From an uncultured Eubacteriales bacterium (GTDB lineage: Bacteria > Bacillota_A > Clostridia > Christensenellales > Aristaeellaceae): DNA of 7,427 nt. The notes under the pieces were generated by a model, which worked only from the letters and a program-made list of their open reading frames with translations, was not told the DNA's origin and did no database searches. Location: contig CADBLV010000111.1 of NCBI GenBank assembly GCA_902795555.1, positions 1 to 7,427 on the forward strand, read 5' to 3'. Positions 5,038 through 7,427 of this stretch are shown here, piece after piece; position 1 is the stretch's first letter; each line of letters starts with the position of its first letter. The position numbers and the translations under genes are program-made.

Positions 5038-7427
5038 CTATTTCACGGCATCCGATCCCGGTGAAGCGGCCGGTTCCGAAGGAGCTGTCAGAATGCCTGT
5101 GACCACATCGTCCAGAATCGCCATGATATACGGCATGCCCCGACCGGATTTGTTCTGAAGGAGCACATCACTCTTATCCAGGGTGTTCAGGGGGCTGCGC
5201 TGCTGCGGAATCAGCAGGGTGCAGGGCTGATCCTGCGGGGAACAGAGGACGCCGGCAATCTGGCGACCGTTGGTGCCGTTTTTGTTGAAAGCGAAGCAGC
5301 GGACGCCCTTACCGCCGCGATTCTGCGGATCAAAGTCCATGGACAGGAGGCGCTTGCCCCAGCCCCGCTCCGAGAAGAGCACGATTTCATCTTTTTCCCC
5401 AAGCTGGGAAACAAAGACGATTTCATCCCCGACATCCACCGCCATGCCCTTGACGCCGGCGGCCACGCGGCCCTGAACGGGCACATTGTCCAGGGGGAAG
5501 CGGATGCTCATGCCATCCCGGCTAATCAGGAGCAGATCATCTCCCGTTTCCGCGAAGAGCACGCTCATCAGACGGTCGTCCTTTTTCAGATTCAGGGCGG
5601 GATACTTCCTGCTGCGCACGTCATAGTCCGTAGCCGCGGAGCGCTTGACCATGCCCTGCTTCGTGACAAAGAAGAGATCGGGCTGATCCCTGAGGTTGCC
5701 TGCCTCACAGGCAAACATCATCAGAGGCTGCTCGTTTTCCTCCAGGCCGGCGAGGACGCCGGAAAGCAGCTGGCCGCGATCCTTCGGCTTACACTCCGTC
5801 AGGCGGCCGACCGGCAGCGGATAGCAATTGCCGAGGTCCGTGAAAATATAGAGGGTCTGGGCCGTGGAAGTGTTAAGCTGCCAGCGGATGCTTTCCGGAA
5901 GGTTCTCCGCCGGGGAGGGCAGGGGAGCACGCTTCAGGGCCGCAGGGGCGATTCGCTTCAGATATCCGCCGCGGGTGTATATAACGGCGGCATCTTCCGG
6001 AACGGGAGCGCTGTCCGGCAGTTCCACGGGATCCGTGTCCGGGGTTTCCAGCGTCGTTCGCCGGGGATCCGCGAATTTTTCCCCGATTTCTTCCATTTCC
6101 TTCCGGATGACCTGAATCAGCTTCTTTTCGCTTTTCAGGATGCTCTCCAGGCGGGAAATCAGCTTCAGAACGTCCGCGTATTCCTTCCGGAGCGCCTCGA
6201 TTTCCAGATTGGTGAGCCGCTGGAGGCGCATATCCAGAATGGCCTGAGCCTGGATTTCGGAAAGAGAAAAGCGCTCCATCAGGCCGATTTTCGCTTCCTT
6301 CGGGCTTTTGCTTGCACGAATCAGGGCGATGACCTCGTCCAGATTATCCAGGGCGATCATCAGGCCTTCCAGAATATGGGCCCGGGCTTTCGCCTGCTTC
6401 AGCTCATATTCCGTGCGGCGGGTGACGACGGTCTTCTGATAATCAATATAATGCCGGAGCACCTCTTTGAGACCCATCTGTACCGGCTTCCCGCCGGCGA
6501 TGGCTACCATGTTGACGCCGAAGGTGATCTGCAGATCGGAATACTTATAGAGATAGGCCAGCACCCGCTGGGGATCCACATCCCGCTTCAGCTCTACGAC
6601 CGCGCGCATCCCCGTGCGGTCGCTTTCGTCCCTGATATCGTAGATCCCTCCCAGAGCCGCCTTTTTCTCCTCGCTGAGCTTCAGGATTTTCTCCAGCATG
6701 GCGGATTTGTTCACCTGATAGGGAACCTCTGTGATGACCAGGAGCTTGCGCCCGGAGGCGCCGTCCTCCACATGCACCCGGGCCCGCAGGATTAGCTTTC
6801 CCCGGCCCGTCTCATACGCTTTGCGAATCTCCTCGTTGTTCAGCAGGATTCCGCCGGTCGGGAAATCCGGCCCCGGCAGGATGGCCATCAGCTCTTCCAG
6901 GGAGATGTCCGGATTCTCCATCTGAGCAACGGCAGCGCGGATGGCTTCGCCGAGATTGTGCGTCGGGATATTTGTAGCCAGCCCGACGGCGATGCCTCCG
7001 GCGCCGTTAACCAGCAGATTGGGAAAGCGGGCGGGGAGCATGTCGGGCTCCTTCAGGGTGTCGTCAAAATTCAGACGGAAGGGCACGGTATCCTTTTCCA
7101 GATCCCGCAGCATTTCCAGGGCCAGCGGGGTCATGCGGGCTTCGGTATACCGCATGGCCGCGGGGCTGTCTCCGTCGATGGAGCCGAAATTCCCGTGACC
7201 GTCCACCATGGGGCAGCGGAGCGAAAAATCCTGAGCCATGTGCACCAGAGCGCCGTAGACCGAGGAATCTCCATGGGGATGATATTTACCGAGGCAGTCG
7301 CCCACGATACGGGCGCATTTCCGATGGGGCTTGTCCGGCGTGGTGCCCAGCTCAGTCATCGTATAGAGGATACGCCGCTGAACCGGCTTCAGGCCGTCTT
7401 CCACCCGGGGAAGGGCACGCTCCAGAA
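5038..7427 (-). CDS. type IIA DNA topoisomerase subunit A (GyrA/ParC family, probably topoisomerase IV type), 5' partial
   Basis: This is the DNA-breaking and rejoining subunit of gyrase or topoisomerase IV, which partners with GyrB/ParE. The frame runs off the right edge; seven residues (LERALPR) precede the GTG at 7404, which is an internal Val of the usual ALPxVxDGLKPVxRRIL motif. About 20-30 N-terminal residues are probably missing. Numbering from that GTG: the quinolone region [12 protein letters not shown] (40-51); the catalytic Tyr86 in [24 protein letters not shown] (137-150); the tower and coiled-coil gate (about 330-445); an acidic Pro-rich linker (about 453-471); and a C-terminal beta-pinwheel (about 472-772) with blade motifs such as [24 protein letters not shown] and SERGWGKR. 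The first blade lacks the GyrA box (QRRGGKG) needed for gyrase wrapping; a related QNRGGKG appears only in a late blade (694-700). That favours a ParC-like relaxing/decatenating enzyme, though a divergent gyrase is not excluded. It leads the operon as far as visible; parE may lie just beyond the edge. Confidence 0.95.
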   Translation of the reverse strand, partial: LERALPRVEDGLKPVQRRILYTMTELGTTPDKPHRKCARIVGDCLGKYHPHGDSSVYGALVHMAQDFSLRCPMVDGHGNFGSIDGDSPAAMRYTEARMTPLALEMLRDLEKDTVPFRLNFDDTLKEPDMLPARFPNLLVNGAGGIAVGLATNIPTHNLGEAIRAAVAQMENPDISLEELMAILPGPDFPTGGILLNNEEIRKAYETGRGKLILRARVHVEDGASGRKLLVITEVPYQVNKSAMLEKILKLSEEKKAALGGIYDIRDESDRTGMRAVVELKRDVDPQRVLAYLYKYSDLQITFGVNMVAIAGGKPVQMGLKEVLRHYIDYQKTVVTRRTEYELKQAKARAHILEGLMIALDNLDEVIALIRASKSPKEAKIGLMERFSLSEIQAQAILDMRLQRLTNLEIEALRKEYADVLKLISRLESILKSEKKLIQVIRKEMEEIGEKFADPRRTTLETPDTDPVELPDSAPVPEDAAVIYTRGGYLKRIAPAALKRAPLPSPAENLPESIRWQLNTSTAQTLYIFTDLGNCYPLPVGRLTECKPKDRGQLLSGVLAGLEENEQPLMMFACEAGNLRDQPDLFFVTKQGMVKRSAATDYDVRSRKYPALNLKKDDRLMSVLFAETGDDLLLISRDGMSIRFPLDNVPVQGRVAAGVKGMAVDVGDEIVFVSQLGEKDEIVLFSERGWGKRLLSMDFDPQNRGGKGVRCFAFNKNGTNGRQIAGVLCSPQDQPCTLLIPQQRSPLNTLDKSDVLLQNKSGRGMPYIMAILDDVVTGILTAPSEPAASPGSDAVK

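Overview
This is an ordinary chromosomal housekeeping segment, probably from an anaerobic Firmicute of the class Clostridia. The lineage is inferred from three things: moderately high G+C by eye, Firmicutes-style RecR and topoisomerase sequences, and strong AGGAGG-type ribosome binding sites. I cannot name the genus. Almost every base is coding. I see no mobile element, CRISPR array, RNA gene or new defence-like system.

Layout. Bases 1-1451 (+) hold the C-terminal half of a large M16C zinc metallopeptidase (presequence-protease type) whose N-terminal catalytic half lies left of the window. A near-perfect hairpin with T runs on both sides (about 1466-1508) ends this gene and also the operon that converges on it. 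Everything to the right is on the minus strand and reads, in order of transcription: a type IIA topoisomerase A subunit (GyrA/ParC family, start cut off by the right edge), a 146-base gap with an 18-base tandem repeat, ybaB, recR, rmuC and galM. The last four are tightly packed: ybaB/recR overlap by 1 base (TGATG), recR/rmuC by 4 bases (ATGA), and rmuC/galM are 28 bases apart.

How the genes fit together. YbaB, RecR and RmuC are nucleoid or recombination proteins. The topoisomerase relaxes or decatenates DNA, so most of the operon concerns chromosome maintenance. GalM (aldose 1-epimerase) is a metabolic passenger at the end. In many bacteria ybaB-recR follows dnaX. Here a topoisomerase subunit takes that place, the most distinctive feature of the layout.

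Points for a second look are modest: the topoisomerase lacks a GyrA box in its first C-terminal blade and has Gly at the second quinolone-contact position, and the topoisomerase-ybaB gap holds the tandem repeat and a possible 33-codon reading frame. I did not find a convincing undescribed system.
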